This document shows, piece after piece, positions 16,527 to 25,041 of a stretch of 64,000 nucleotides of DNA. This DNA comes from Acidobacteriota bacterium. Lineage in GTDB: Bacteria; Acidobacteriota; UBA4820. How positions within the stretch are numbered: position 1 is the stretch's first letter; each line of letters opens with the position of its first letter. Where the stretch lies: NCBI GenBank assembly GCA_029559035.1, contig JAKQCT010000013.1:1-64000 (forward strand), given 5' to 3'. A program made the translations under genes and the position numbers. The notes beneath the pieces were generated by a model that worked only from the letters and a program-made list of their open reading frames with translations, was not told the origin of the DNA and made no database searches.

Positions 16527-17984
16527 ATGGTAGTCAATAAAGAACCTGTTCTCGTCTGGCGTTATTTCGAAGAACTTTCAGCGATCCCCCGCCCGAGCGG
16601 CCATGAAAAGGCCGCCGCGGACTGGATAGCGAAGACCGCGAAGGAGCACGGCCTTCCATTCAAAAAGGACAAGGTAGGGAACGTGATGATCTCGATACCG
16701 GGCACGGCTTCCTTTGAAAAAGCGCCCGCCGTCGTTCTGCAGGGACACCTCGACATGGTCCCAGAGAAGAACCACGATTCGAAGCACGATTTCCTCAAGG
16801 ACCCGATCGGCCTGAAAGTGGAAGGAGACTGGCTGAAGGCCAGGGGCACCACTCTGGGCGCCGACAACGGGATAGGGGTGGCGATGGCTCTCGCGCTCCT
16901 GGACGACAAGAAAGCACAGCACGGGCCGCTGGAACTCCTTTTCACGATCGACGAGGAGAGGGGCCTGAAGGGGGCGAACTCCCTCTCGAAGGACTTCGTC
17001 AAGGGCCGGAGGCTCATCAACGTTGATACAGAAGAGGAAGGCGCCATATACATCGGCTGCGCGGGAGGGGTTGATACCGCCCTCGAATTCAAGGTTTCCA
17101 GGGAGAAAAAAGGATTCTCCTCGATTCACACGCTCATGGTGACGGGATTGAGGGGAGGACATTCCGGGTCGGAGATACACGAGGGAAGGGGCAACGCCAA
17201 CCAGCTCCTGGCAAGGATCCTGCTGGAGCTTGAAAAGCATGGTATCGAATACTTCCTCCACGAGATATCGGGAGGCTCGAAGAGGAACGCCATACCCAGG
17301 GAAGCCTTCGCGAAGATATCGGTCAAGCCCTCTTCCAAGGACAAGCTGAAGAAGCTCCTGAAAAAACTGACCGCCGAGTTCAGGTTCGAACTGCGGGGAA
17401 TCGACGAGAAGGTTTCGGTCTCCCTGAAGGACGAAAAATCGGTCCCGGTGGGGCCTATCAGCAAGAAATCCAGGACCCGCCTTCTCTGGTTCCTTTCGGC
17501 GATACCCCACGGTCCCCTGGCTTTCGACAGGGAGATCCCGGGACTGGTGGAGACGTCTGCCAACTTCGCGATCGTGGAGACATCCGCGAAATCCGTGAAG
17601 GTCCACACTTCCCAGAGGTCGAGCGTCTGGTCCAAGCTCCAGTACGCGGCGGAGACGGTCAGGAACCTCGGGCTTGTTGCCGGGGCGAAAGCCGAAAGCT
17701 CGGGCATGTACCACGGTTGGACGCCTAATCTATCTTCCGCCCTGCTGCTCCAGGCGAAAAAGACCTACAAGAGGATCTCGGGAAAGGATGCGGAAGACAA
17801 AGCCATCCACGCGGGGCTGGAATGCGGCATCCTGGGAGAACGCTACCCCGGAATGGACATGATCTCGATGGGACCGGACATCCGCAACGCACACTCCCCG
17901 GACGAGATGGTATCGATACCGTCTGTGGAGAGGACGTACCTCTTCCTCAAGGAACTTCTGAAGGATCTGGCCGAGGCAAGGTAG
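16527..17984 (+). CDS. pepD: Aminoacyl-histidine dipeptidase (M20 family, PepD/carnosinase type)
   Basis: A 485-aa cytosolic zinc dipeptidase of normal length that cleaves X-His and related dipeptides. Visible metal and catalytic elements: GHLDMVPEK near residue 78 (His and Asp), the DNGIGVAMA segment after it, and DEERGLKGA near 150 with the catalytic and metal-binding acidic pair. The C-terminal half carries MGPDIRNAHSPDE, the usual histidine ligand region. The ATG is preceded by GGAGG. Monocistronic: promoter upstream, strong terminator 36 bp after the stop. Confidence 0.95.
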   Translation: MVVNKEPVLVWRYFEELSAIPRPSGHEKAAADWIAKTAKEHGLPFKKDKVGNVMISIPGTASFEKAPAVVLQGHLDMVPEKNHDSKHDFLKDPIGLKVEGDWLKARGTTLGADNGIGVAMALALLDDKKAQHGPLELLFTIDEERGLKGANSLSKDFVKGRRLINVDTEEEGAIYIGCAGGVDTALEFKVSREKKGFSSIHTLMVTGLRGGHSGSEIHEGRGNANQLLARILLELEKHGIEYFLHEISGGSKRNAIPREAFAKISVKPSSKDKLKKLLKKLTAEFRFELRGIDEKVSVSLKDEKSVPVGPISKKSRTRLLWFLSAIPHGPLAFDREIPGLVETSANFAIVETSAKSVKVHTSQRSSVWSKLQYAAETVRNLGLVAGAKAESSGMYHGWTPNLSSALLLQAKKTYKRISGKDAEDKAIHAGLECGILGERYPGMDMISMGPDIRNAHSPDEMVSIPSVERTYLFLKELLKDLAEAR

Positions 17985-18019
17985 CGCCGGCCCGGATCTT
18001 TTCTCGAGAAAAATCCCAT

Positions 18020-18046
18020 GGGGGGTTGACCACCCCCCTTTTTTTT
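18020..18046 (+). terminator. Rho-independent terminator after pepD
   Basis: GGGGGGT stem (18020-18026), loop TGACC, ACCCCCC (18032-18038), followed by eight T. Confidence 0.9.
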
Positions 18047-18083
18047 GCTAACATTGTGACCTTAATATAGTTAGCGGAGCGAA

Positions 18084-19004
18084 ATGAAACTGAAAAGATA
18101 CCATGTGATAGTTTTGAGAGAGGACGGCAAGCAGTATCAGAACCGTATCCTCGATTTTCTTTATGTCAGGAAGAGGATGGTCATCCTCGGGTTCCTTGCC
18201 GCCCTTCTTCTCATCGGGAACCTCGCCTTTCTCTTTCTGGCTGCCAGGCAGGGGTTCCTGATCGCCGAAACCCGCAAGGCCAAGGCTGACCTGACCGTTG
18301 CAAAGGAAAGCCTTTCAAGGGTCAAGGACGATCTATCAGTCGTCGAACGCCAGCTTCAGGGCACCGAGGAAAAGCTTTACCGCCTCGAGCACCTTGCGAA
18401 AGAACAGAACCTGAGCCTGCCCCAGTTAAGCCTCGCCGGGACCGGAGGCGGGATGAGCAGGAACATCGTCCCGAAGGGTTCATGGGATTTCGAAGATCCC
18501 GAGCTCAGGTCCATCTACCAGAAAATAGAGGACACGAAATCTTACTGCAACGCCCTGGTCCGCGAGACCGAGAATCTCGATTCCGTCCTCAACCCTCATC
18601 TTGTATCGCTTTCCCGCAAACCTTCCATATGGCCGGTCAAGGGATTCCTCTCTTCTCCGTACGGAGGAAGGCCTGATCCTATTCACGGAGCGCCTTCCTG
18701 GCATCAGGGGATTGACATATCGGCTCCTCGCGGTACCCCGGTCGTCGCGACCGCCGAAGGAATAGTCGCCTCGGCCGGCTGGATGACAGGGATGGGGAGC
18801 ACGGTCGTTATCCAGCACGGCAACGGGATGGTGACCCTCTACGGTCATTTATGTGAGATAAAAGTTTCTCCCGGCCAAAAGGTCAAGAGATGGGACGTCG
18901 TAGGTAGCGTCGGCGCGACCGGCAGGGCGACCGGGAACCACTGCCATTATGAGGTCCACGTCAACGGCAGGCCGACGAATCCCGCCCATTTCATGAACTA
19001 TTAA
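18084..19004 (+). CDS. M23-family (LytM) cell-wall endopeptidase-like protein
   Basis: A 306-aa inner-membrane-anchored envelope protein: basic N-terminus, membrane segment near residues 30-55, coiled coil about 65-115, then a C-terminal M23 domain from about 185. Zinc ligands look complete: HQGIDI supplies His and Asp, and HCHYEVH supplies the HxH pair. The protein could therefore be an active peptidoglycan endopeptidase rather than a degenerate activator. It resembles the coiled-coil plus LytM proteins that FtsEX-type complexes control, but ftsEX lies 40 kb away, so a link is speculative. It starts 38 bp after the pepD terminator and has its own leader (GGAGCGAA before ATG). Confidence 0.9.
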   Translation: MKLKRYHVIVLREDGKQYQNRILDFLYVRKRMVILGFLAALLLIGNLAFLFLAARQGFLIAETRKAKADLTVAKESLSRVKDDLSVVERQLQGTEEKLYRLEHLAKEQNLSLPQLSLAGTGGGMSRNIVPKGSWDFEDPELRSIYQKIEDTKSYCNALVRETENLDSVLNPHLVSLSRKPSIWPVKGFLSSPYGGRPDPIHGAPSWHQGIDISAPRGTPVVATAEGIVASAGWMTGMGSTVVIQHGNGMVTLYGHLCEIKVSPGQKVKRWDVVGSVGATGRATGNHCHYEVHVNGRPTNPAHFMNY

Positions 19005-19010
19005 GAGGGC

Positions 19011-19039
19011 TTGACATTCAGCGCGACTAATATTATAAT
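19011..19039 (+). promoter_or_regulatory. Near-perfect sigma70 promoter
   Basis: TTGACA (19011-19016), 17-bp spacer, TATAAT (19034-19039): both boxes are consensus at optimal spacing, the strongest promoter in the window. It implies a transcript with a leader of about 90 nt for the lipoprotein at 19134. Confidence 0.9.
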
Positions 19040-19133
19040 CCGCTCTCTTGATGGTTCGTCCATCAGGAAGGTTTGAGGAAAAAATAGAAAAGTGGATTAT
19101 ATATCGGATGTGATTAGGAAAGGAGAAAGTAAG

Positions 19134-19778
19134 ATGAGAAAAGCTCTGTACGCAATGATGGTAGTTGCTTTACTTGGACTGATCGCCTGCGCGAAGCCGC
19201 CGCAGGCTGAGATCGACGCCGCCAAGGCCGCCCTCCAGGCTGCCAAGGCCGCCGAAGCAGCAATTTACGCCCCCGAGTCGCTGAAGGCCGTGACCGACAA
19301 GGAAGCCGCCCTCGACACGGAACTCGCCACCCAGCAGAACAAGTTCTTCAAGAGCTACAAGGTCGCCACCCAGCTCACCAGCGAACTTAAGCAGCTCGCC
19401 GAGAAGGCCAAGGCTGACGCGGCCGCCGGCAAAGAAAAAGCCAAGGGCGAAGCAGAAGCCGCCATCGTGGCCGCCGAGACCGGCATCCAGATGGCAGTCG
19501 AAACCCTGAAGCTGGCCCCCAAGGGCAAAGGCAGCCAGGCCGACATCGCAGCCATGCAGGGTGACATCGACGCCGCCACCACCGCCATCGGCGAAGCCAA
19601 GGCCGACATGACCGCCGAGAAGTACCTCGACGCCAAGTCGAAGGCCGAGAACGTCAAAGCCCAGGCCGAAAAGGTCTGCTCCGACGTCAAGGCCGCCTGG
19701 GAACTCAAGTTCCCCGGCAAGACCTTCCCCGAAGTGAAGCTTCCCGAAGCTCCCGCTCCGGCAGCCGAAACGAAGTAA
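19134..19778 (+). CDS. Abundant-type helical lipoprotein with C-terminal lysine
   Basis: A 214-aa lipoprotein: signal peptide MRKALYAMMVVALLGLIAC with lipobox LIAC (Cys19). The mature part is almost entirely Ala/Lys/Glu helix and resembles DUF4398-type proteins (IYAPESLKAV region). After a short Pro-rich tail it ends PAAETK, so the final residue is lysine, as in Braun lipoprotein. A consensus promoter, a good ribosome site (AAGGAG) and a private terminator point to high, monocistronic expression, again like lpp. Two YkuD-fold enzymes follow immediately. Tethering to peptidoglycan through the terminal Lys is inference; no family assignment beyond the helical lipoprotein type is certain. The ATG at 19134 is chosen over GTG at 19092 for the ribosome site and signal peptide. 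Confidence 0.85.
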   Translation: MRKALYAMMVVALLGLIACAKPPQAEIDAAKAALQAAKAAEAAIYAPESLKAVTDKEAALDTELATQQNKFFKSYKVATQLTSELKQLAEKAKADAAAGKEKAKGEAEAAIVAAETGIQMAVETLKLAPKGKGSQADIAAMQGDIDAATTAIGEAKADMTAEKYLDAKSKAENVKAQAEKVCSDVKAAWELKFPGKTFPEVKLPEAPAPAAETK

Positions 19779-19803
19779 ACCAGTTCGAAAAATGATCCAC
19801 GAA

Positions 19804-19832
19804 AGAGGGGGTGAAAAACCCCCTCTTTTTTT
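19804..19832 (+). terminator. Rho-independent terminator after the lipoprotein
   Basis: AGAGGGGGT stem, GAAAA loop, ACCCCCTCT, followed by a T tract. Confidence 0.92.
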
Positions 19833-19845
19833 AAAGTGGATTCTC

Positions 19846-19872
19846 TTGAAAATGAGAGCGGTAAGATATAAT
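19846..19872 (+). promoter_or_regulatory. Promoter for the YkuD/lepB cluster
   Basis: TTGAAA (19846-19851) and TATAAT (19867-19872) with a 15-bp spacer. The expected start point near 19879 would leave the GTG at 19883 almost leaderless, which supports the ATG at 19898. Confidence 0.55.
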
Positions 19873-19897
19873 ATATAAACTTGTGGGAAAGAGATTT

Positions 19898-21049
19898 ATG
19901 AAAGGTTTCTTATTACGCATACCGATCTACTTGGCCATCCTCCTTCTGGGGATTTATGCCGCCGAGACCGTGGTCCCGGAACTTGACGGCCGCAAAGACC
20001 TTCCCGTGGGAAGCGACGCGGTCAACGCAAGGAACATGCTGTATAAATCACTGAAGCACGGGGCCAAAGATTATTTTCCCCTGGAATACGACGACGCCGA
20101 GTACGTGCTCGACCAGGCGCGCAAGGCGGTCAACGCGGAACTCGCCCAGAACTGGTTCGTCAGGGATTTCACCTACTCCTCCGGGAAACTGTCCGAGGCC
20201 GAGGACAAGGTCTCTTCCCTTCTCTTGAAAACGGCGCGCCGCGAGAACGGCGACAGGATAGAAAGCGAAGCGAAGCTCAGGCAGCTTGAAGCCATCCTGA
20301 GGGAAGGCCGGGCTCTTCTCGAACACACCTCCATCAGCACCCTCGCGAGGCAGAGGTACACGACCGCGGACCTCCATTACAAGAACGCCAGGGACGCCTT
20401 CGCACGCAATAAGTACGGCACATCCCTCAAGCAGGCTCACGCGGGGATCAAGAGCGCCTCCATGGCCATGGAAACGAGCAGGTCGCTGCTGTCTCGCTAT
20501 TCAGACCCCGCCCTTCTCGCCAAGTGGAAATCGTGGAAGAACAGGGCGATCGAATCGAGCAGGATCTCGGGAGTCGCCATCGTAGTAACGAAGGAGAAGC
20601 ACAGGCTCGACCTTTACAGGAACGGGTCCCTTTCGAGAAGCTTCGACGCCGAGCTGGGAGCGAACTCGATCAATCAGAAGATGTACGCAGGAGATAGAGC
20701 GACCCCCGAGGGGTATTATTCGATAATCCAGAAAAAAGGCCACGGGCAGAGCAAATACAACTGCGCCCTTCTTATCAATTACCCGAACGGGGACGACCGT
20801 CACAGGTTCAACACACTGAAATCTAGGCACGAGCTCGGAAGAGGTTCAAAGATCGGCGGACTGATAGAGATCCACGGCGAAGGCGGAAAAGGGTTCGACT
20901 GGACAGACGGATGCGTCGCGCTGACGGACAGGGAAATGGAGTGGCTTTTCAAGGCAACACCAGTGGGCACCGCCGTGGCGATAATCGGATCTGATGGCAA
21001 CGGGGGGCCGATCAGTTCGGCTTTGAACGGCTCCGGCGGGAATAGATGA
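19898..21049 (+). CDS. YkuD-fold protein with helical N-terminal domain and variant active site
   Basis: A 383-aa envelope protein. An N-terminal membrane anchor or signal (residues 1-25) is followed by a long helical region (about 30-220), whose YFPLEYDDAEYVLDQARKAV part resembles the lipoprotein just upstream. The C-terminal YkuD domain carries IEIHGEGGKGFDWTDGCVAL: the first His and the catalytic Cys are present, but the usual SHGC reads TDGC. That places it with the DWTxGC branch of the superfamily, which includes YafK/DpaA-like proteins, rather than classical cross-linking enzymes. Enzymatic direction (forming or cutting links to meso-DAP) is unresolved. Its stop overlaps the next gene by 4 bp (ATGA). 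Confidence 0.85.
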   Translation: MKGFLLRIPIYLAILLLGIYAAETVVPELDGRKDLPVGSDAVNARNMLYKSLKHGAKDYFPLEYDDAEYVLDQARKAVNAELAQNWFVRDFTYSSGKLSEAEDKVSSLLLKTARRENGDRIESEAKLRQLEAILREGRALLEHTSISTLARQRYTTADLHYKNARDAFARNKYGTSLKQAHAGIKSASMAMETSRSLLSRYSDPALLAKWKSWKNRAIESSRISGVAIVVTKEKHRLDLYRNGSLSRSFDAELGANSINQKMYAGDRATPEGYYSIIQKKGHGQSKYNCALLINYPNGDDRHRFNTLKSRHELGRGSKIGGLIEIHGEGGKGFDWTDGCVALTDREMEWLFKATPVGTAVAIIGSDGNGGPISSALNGSGGNR

Positions 21050-21768
21050 CGGGGACGGGGAACGCCACGCTTTACGACGTCACCAACGACGACCTCGCGG
21101 CAAAAAAGATGCCCCGTGTCTTGGTCGTAGTTCTCGTTCTCCTTTCCATCCTGCTCCTTGGGTCATCCCTGTTCCTGGCCGTTTTTCTCGGAACGGGATA
21201 CGATTCCAGAATCATAACGGAGGAACTCCTTGTCTCTGGGAGGCAGGCTCCTTCCCATTCGGAGCGATCCGATCCCCAAACAGCCCTGGCGGAAGCTGAA
21301 AAGATCACGGAGGGGCTGCTCCCCAAGAAATATTTCATAGTTATCGACAGGGTCCACAACCGCCTCTGGCTGAGGGAAGGAGAACGCACCGACCTCGAAG
21401 CTCTCATATCGGCGGGGGCCGGTTCCGTTCTGAAGGACCCCAAGGGAGACAGGGAGTGGGTCTTCGATACTCCCATGGGAAGGTTCAAGGTCAAGGGAAG
21501 GCGTGAGAAACCGCTCTGGACCGCGCCCGATTGGGATTACATCGAAGCCAACGAACCTTTCCCGAAGAATTACGCGGACAGGGTCGAGGAAGGCTCCCTC
21601 GGCGAATACGCCCTGGACCTTGACGTCCCGGGCTACATGATCCACGGCACTCTTTACACGAGACTGATTGGAAGAAATGTCAGCCACGGCTGCATAAGGG
21701 TTGGTAGAGATGACCTACGCGTCCTTTGGAAAAAGAGCCCGGTCGGCAGCGCCGTTTTCATTTTTTAA
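21046..21768 (+). CDS. L,D-transpeptidase (YkuD family, canonical SHGC)
   Basis: A 240-aa type II membrane protein: cytoplasmic tail, membrane segment near residues 24-48, then a periplasmic YkuD domain. The active site is complete: YMIHG near residue 197 and NVSHGCIRV near 213, with Cys as nucleophile. The family forms 3-3 cross-links or attaches lipoproteins to meso-DAP. It is translationally coupled to the variant YkuD protein (ATGA overlap), and its last 59 bp overlap the next lipoprotein gene in another frame. The pair suggests opposing or complementary activities on the same substrate; this is inference. Confidence 0.92.
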   Translation: MTGTGNATLYDVTNDDLAAKKMPRVLVVVLVLLSILLLGSSLFLAVFLGTGYDSRIITEELLVSGRQAPSHSERSDPQTALAEAEKITEGLLPKKYFIVIDRVHNRLWLREGERTDLEALISAGAGSVLKDPKGDREWVFDTPMGRFKVKGRREKPLWTAPDWDYIEANEPFPKNYADRVEEGSLGEYALDLDVPGYMIHGTLYTRLIGRNVSHGCIRVGRDDLRVLWKKSPVGSAVFIF

Positions 21769-22438
21769 GGCGTTCGCCGTCGCTCTATCGCTGTTCCTCC
21801 TGAACTCCTGCGGAGGCCCGCCCACGCCCTCGCTGGGCGATGAGGCCGCGCTCTCGCCTCCGGAGGCGGCCCATCTTGCGGCACTGAAAGCGGACCTCGC
21901 CGCATCCAAGAACTTCTACGCCGAACTCTCGCTAAGGGACGGAGAGCTGAGGCTCTGCCATTCAGGGACCTTCCTCAGGAAATACAAGCTCTCGGGAGCT
22001 TCGGTCCAGCACCGGAGGCTTCTCTTCTTCAGTTCCGGCAAGCTGGACGAGTGGAACAACAGGATCTGGAGGAACGGGGAGCTTTCCCCCCCCCGGGTCA
22101 TAGAAAGGGTCAGGATAATCCCCGGCGACGAGTCCACCCGCCCGACCCCCGGCAAACCTGGAATCCTCCCTCCGACGATGGAAGAGATAATATCCGTCCC
22201 TTCTTCGTTCAACCTCGAGTTCCCTGAAGGGCTTACCGTCAGAGTGGAACTGAGGGGCGAGATCCCGGGCAAGAAACTGGAGCTCAAGAAAAAGAACCTT
22301 CTCTGGAACGATTTCCTCTGCGGTCTCGGTTTGAGGAAAGGCCCCGCAGTGAGATTGAACCTCGAGATGGAAGGAAAAGAAGGGGCGGCCTTCTTCAGGT
22401 CGCTCCCCGAGAACTCCCCTCTCCTCATACTGCCGTGA
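21710..22438 (+). CDS. Hypothetical lipoprotein
   Basis: A 242-aa predicted lipoprotein with lipobox LNSC (Cys34) after a hydrophobic run. The mature part lacks recognisable domains: an early helix, then beta-rich sequence with many charged residues and a Pro-rich loop near residues 140-155. The start ATG at 21710 has GGTAGAG just upstream and lies inside the preceding gene, giving a 59-bp out-of-frame overlap. A TTG at 21701 is an alternative. It joins lepB by a GTGA overlap, so it belongs to the same operon. Function unknown; probably part of the envelope module. Confidence 0.75.
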   Translation: MTYASFGKRARSAAPFSFFKAFAVALSLFLLNSCGGPPTPSLGDEAALSPPEAAHLAALKADLAASKNFYAELSLRDGELRLCHSGTFLRKYKLSGASVQHRRLLFFSSGKLDEWNNRIWRNGELSPPRVIERVRIIPGDESTRPTPGKPGILPPTMEEIISVPSSFNLEFPEGLTVRVELRGEIPGKKLELKKKNLLWNDFLCGLGLRKGPAVRLNLEMEGKEGAAFFRSLPENSPLLILP

Positions 22439-22962
22439 TTAAAAGGGAAACGATCCGCTTCTGCGTGGAGACCGCCGCCGTGTCCCTATTGTCCGTCGCG
22501 TTGTTCCTCACGGCCCTCCAGTTCTTCGCCAAGCCCTTCAGGGTCGAAGGCATGAGCATGGAACCGCTTCTCCACGACGGAGATCTCATCCTGGTCAGGA
22601 GATGTTATTCCCCTCCCGTGGTGAAAAGAGGCGAGGTCGTGATAATAAGGGCGCCCGGCGGAGGCTTCGCGGTCAAGCGAGTCGCGGCTGTTGCGGGGGA
22701 CGAGATATCCGTTTCCGGAGGGCGGCTTTTTGTAAATGGCAAAAGTGAGAGTAAAATGGCTTTTTCGGATGGAGGCCCGGATGCAGAGCACGCCAAAACA
22801 ACACTCGGAAAAGGCTGCGTTTACCTGCTCGGGGACAACCGCGGGAAAAGCCTCGACTCGAGGGCCTGGGGGGCGGTCCCGGTGGATACCATCTACGGGA
22901 AACCCCTCTTCCTCGACGGAGCGGTCGTGACGGGAAGAACGGCTTTGAAGGGATCCCGATGA
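22435..22962 (+). CDS. lepB: Signal peptidase I
   Basis: A 175-aa, short single-span signal peptidase I. A membrane segment covers residues 12-32. The catalytic Ser41 is in GMSMEPLLHDGD and the Lys81 general base in AVKRVAAVAGD; the late box LGDNRGKSLDSRAWG is intact. It cleaves exported pre-proteins at the periplasmic face. GTG start overlapping the previous stop (GTGA). The 3' end overlaps the DUF4388 gene by 4 bp. Confidence 0.93.
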   Translation: MIKRETIRFCVETAAVSLLSVALFLTALQFFAKPFRVEGMSMEPLLHDGDLILVRRCYSPPVVKRGEVVIIRAPGGGFAVKRVAAVAGDEISVSGGRLFVNGKSESKMAFSDGGPDAEHAKTTLGKGCVYLLGDNRGKSLDSRAWGAVPVDTIYGKPLFLDGAVVTGRTALKGSR

Positions 22963-24095
22963 TCGACGAGAGGGCCGGAAACACTCCGCTGCACGGAACG
23001 CTGGAAGAGCTCGGCCTTCCGGAGATACTAGATTTCCTCTCGACGATGGCCAAGACGGGCGTCCTGCTTCTCCGCAACGGGAACGTGACAAAGACCCTTC
23101 ACATCAAGAGAGGAATCGTCGTCTTCGCCACGTCGAACATTCCCGAAGAGCGTTTCGGGGAAATGCTCCTGAAGGAAGGGAAGATAACCCCCGACCTTTT
23201 CACCGAAGCGTCAAGGCAGATCACGAGGGGCAAGAGGCTGGGAAAGATCCTCGTCGAGATGCAGGCGATAAGCCCTAAAGAACTCTGGAGCGAAGTGCGG
23301 CACCAGGTCCAGGAGATCGCTTTCGGCCTGCTCTCCTGGGATTCCGGCACATTCCAGTTCTTCGAGGGAGAGGAGAGGACCGGCGAGAACATCACCACTT
23401 CGCTCACTGTGCAGGAGATCCTCCTCGAGGGGCTGAGACGGATCAGGAACAAAGCCCTCCTCGAAAAAGCCTTCCCGAGCAAGGACATCGTTTTCGAAAG
23501 GGTCCTTCCCACGCACCGTCCGACGAACCTTCATTTCGAAGAATACGAGAAGCACGTGTTCAAGCTGGTCGATTCCGGCAGGACCGTGTCCGAGATATGC
23601 GACCTTTCCGAGATCGGCGAGTTCGAAACTCTGAAGACCCTCTTCATTTTCTTCTCGATCGGCTTCCTGCACGTCAAGAAAAGGAAGGACCGGTTCGCCG
23701 AGGAACAGAAGGAGCTGCAGGACGCGAGGCAGCTCATAAGGAACTACAACGAGATGTTCTCCTTCCTCTACCACTACTTCCTCAGGGAAGTTGGCCCGAT
23801 CGCCGAGAACATCCTCGAGAAGTACCTCAACCGCCTGAAGACCGACCAGCCAGAGCTTTTCCAGCGGGTGACGATGAGAAGCAACGGCACGCTGGCCGAA
23901 GAGAGGATCCTCGAGAACCTGAAGGCCGTGCCGAGGGACAGAATGCTGTTCCTCGTGAGGGGATTGAACGAGTTCCTCTACTCCACTCTTTTCGTGATCA
24001 GGAAGACCCTGGGAGAAGAGCACGAGAAGAACGTGCTCGACACCCTGAAGAGGACGAGGCCGGACCTTTTCGAGAAGTATGGCGGAAAACCCTGA
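22959..24095 (+). CDS. DUF4388 domain protein
   Basis: A 378-aa cytoplasmic protein. The N-terminal 100 residues (LHGTLEELGLPEILDFLSTM, then a strand-rich part with FGEMLLKEGKI) match the DUF4388/PATAN-like fold found in signalling proteins of Deltaproteobacteria and relatives. The middle (about 110-235) repeats a similar FxFFEGEE theme, and the remainder is helical with LRNYNEMF-like segments. No catalytic motif is visible, so an adaptor role in signalling is the best guess. It overlaps lepB by 4 bp and miaA by 17 bp, so it is co-transcribed with both. Confidence 0.82.
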   Translation: MIDERAGNTPLHGTLEELGLPEILDFLSTMAKTGVLLLRNGNVTKTLHIKRGIVVFATSNIPEERFGEMLLKEGKITPDLFTEASRQITRGKRLGKILVEMQAISPKELWSEVRHQVQEIAFGLLSWDSGTFQFFEGEERTGENITTSLTVQEILLEGLRRIRNKALLEKAFPSKDIVFERVLPTHRPTNLHFEEYEKHVFKLVDSGRTVSEICDLSEIGEFETLKTLFIFFSIGFLHVKKRKDRFAEEQKELQDARQLIRNYNEMFSFLYHYFLREVGPIAENILEKYLNRLKTDQPELFQRVTMRSNGTLAEERILENLKAVPRDRMLFLVRGLNEFLYSTLFVIRKTLGEEHEKNVLDTLKRTRPDLFEKYGGKP

Positions 24096-25041
24096 CCTGA
24101 AAGCCTTATCCGGCAAGATCCTGGCGGTCCTGGGGCCGACCGGCTGCGGGAAATCAGCTTTCTCTATAGAACTCGCCCTATCCATTCCGTCCGAGATCAT
24201 TTCTTCCGACAGCATGGCAGTTTACCGGGGCGTGGAGATAGGGACGGACAAGGTCCCGGCCGCTTCCAGGCGGGGCATACCCCATCATCTCTACGACGTG
24301 GCCGAACCCGGGACGTTCTTCTCCGCAGGCCTTTTCCGCGCCATGGCGACGGACGTCATAGAAGGGATCCGCTCGCGGAACAGGCTCCCGATCCTCGTTG
24401 GCGGAACCGGGCTCTACGCCCGATCTCTCCTTGAAGGGATCGCGTCCGCTCCGTCGCGGGACGAAGCCCTGCGCGCCAGGCTGAAGGAAAGGTCCATGAG
24501 AAAGGGGCTTCCGTCCCTGTACCGGATCCTTCGGAGGCTGGACGGACGGAGAGCCCTCGATGTTAGCCCCAACGACGAGATCAGGATAGTGAGGTCTCTC
24601 GAGATCAGGATACTTACCGGCAAACCCTTCTCCCTCGTCATGGAGGAAGGCAGGAATCCAGCGGCCCAGGACGCGTTCAAGATCTGCCTTACCCTCCCCC
24701 GCCCCCTGCTCTACAGGCGCATTGAAGAGAGGGTCGACAGGATGGTCTCCCTCGGCCTCGTGGAAGAGGCCAGGTCGCTCTGGATGAGCGACAGGCTTTC
24801 AGGGCCGATAGCAAAGGCGATAGGCTACAAGGAGCTTGTCCCCCATTTCGAAGGACGCGCGAGTCTCGCAGATTCGATAGAAGAGATAAAGAAGAATTCG
24901 AGGAACCTCGCGAAGAGGCAGTTGACTTGGTTTAGAAAAGAAAATGGGCTAGAATGGGTTAGGATGGAAGACGAGCATGAACGACTCGGCATCAGGGAAA
25001 AAGTGACAAGATGGTTGAAGGGAGAGAGATATGACAGGTGA
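24079..25041 (+). CDS. miaA: tRNA dimethylallyltransferase
   Basis: A 320-aa enzyme adding the isopentenyl group to A37 of tRNAs reading UNN codons. The P-loop GPTGCGKS is at residues 19-26, followed by SSDSMAVYRG (substrate Asp), HHLYDV and GGTGLYARSLL. The C-terminal KRQLTWFRKE box is also present. It overlaps the preceding gene by 17 bp and hfq by 11 bp. The miaA-hfq order is a classic bacterial arrangement. Confidence 0.95.
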   Translation: MAENPDLKALSGKILAVLGPTGCGKSAFSIELALSIPSEIISSDSMAVYRGVEIGTDKVPAASRRGIPHHLYDVAEPGTFFSAGLFRAMATDVIEGIRSRNRLPILVGGTGLYARSLLEGIASAPSRDEALRARLKERSMRKGLPSLYRILRRLDGRRALDVSPNDEIRIVRSLEIRILTGKPFSLVMEEGRNPAAQDAFKICLTLPRPLLYRRIEERVDRMVSLGLVEEARSLWMSDRLSGPIAKAIGYKELVPHFEGRASLADSIEEIKKNSRNLAKRQLTWFRKENGLEWVRMEDEHERLGIREKVTRWLKGERYDR

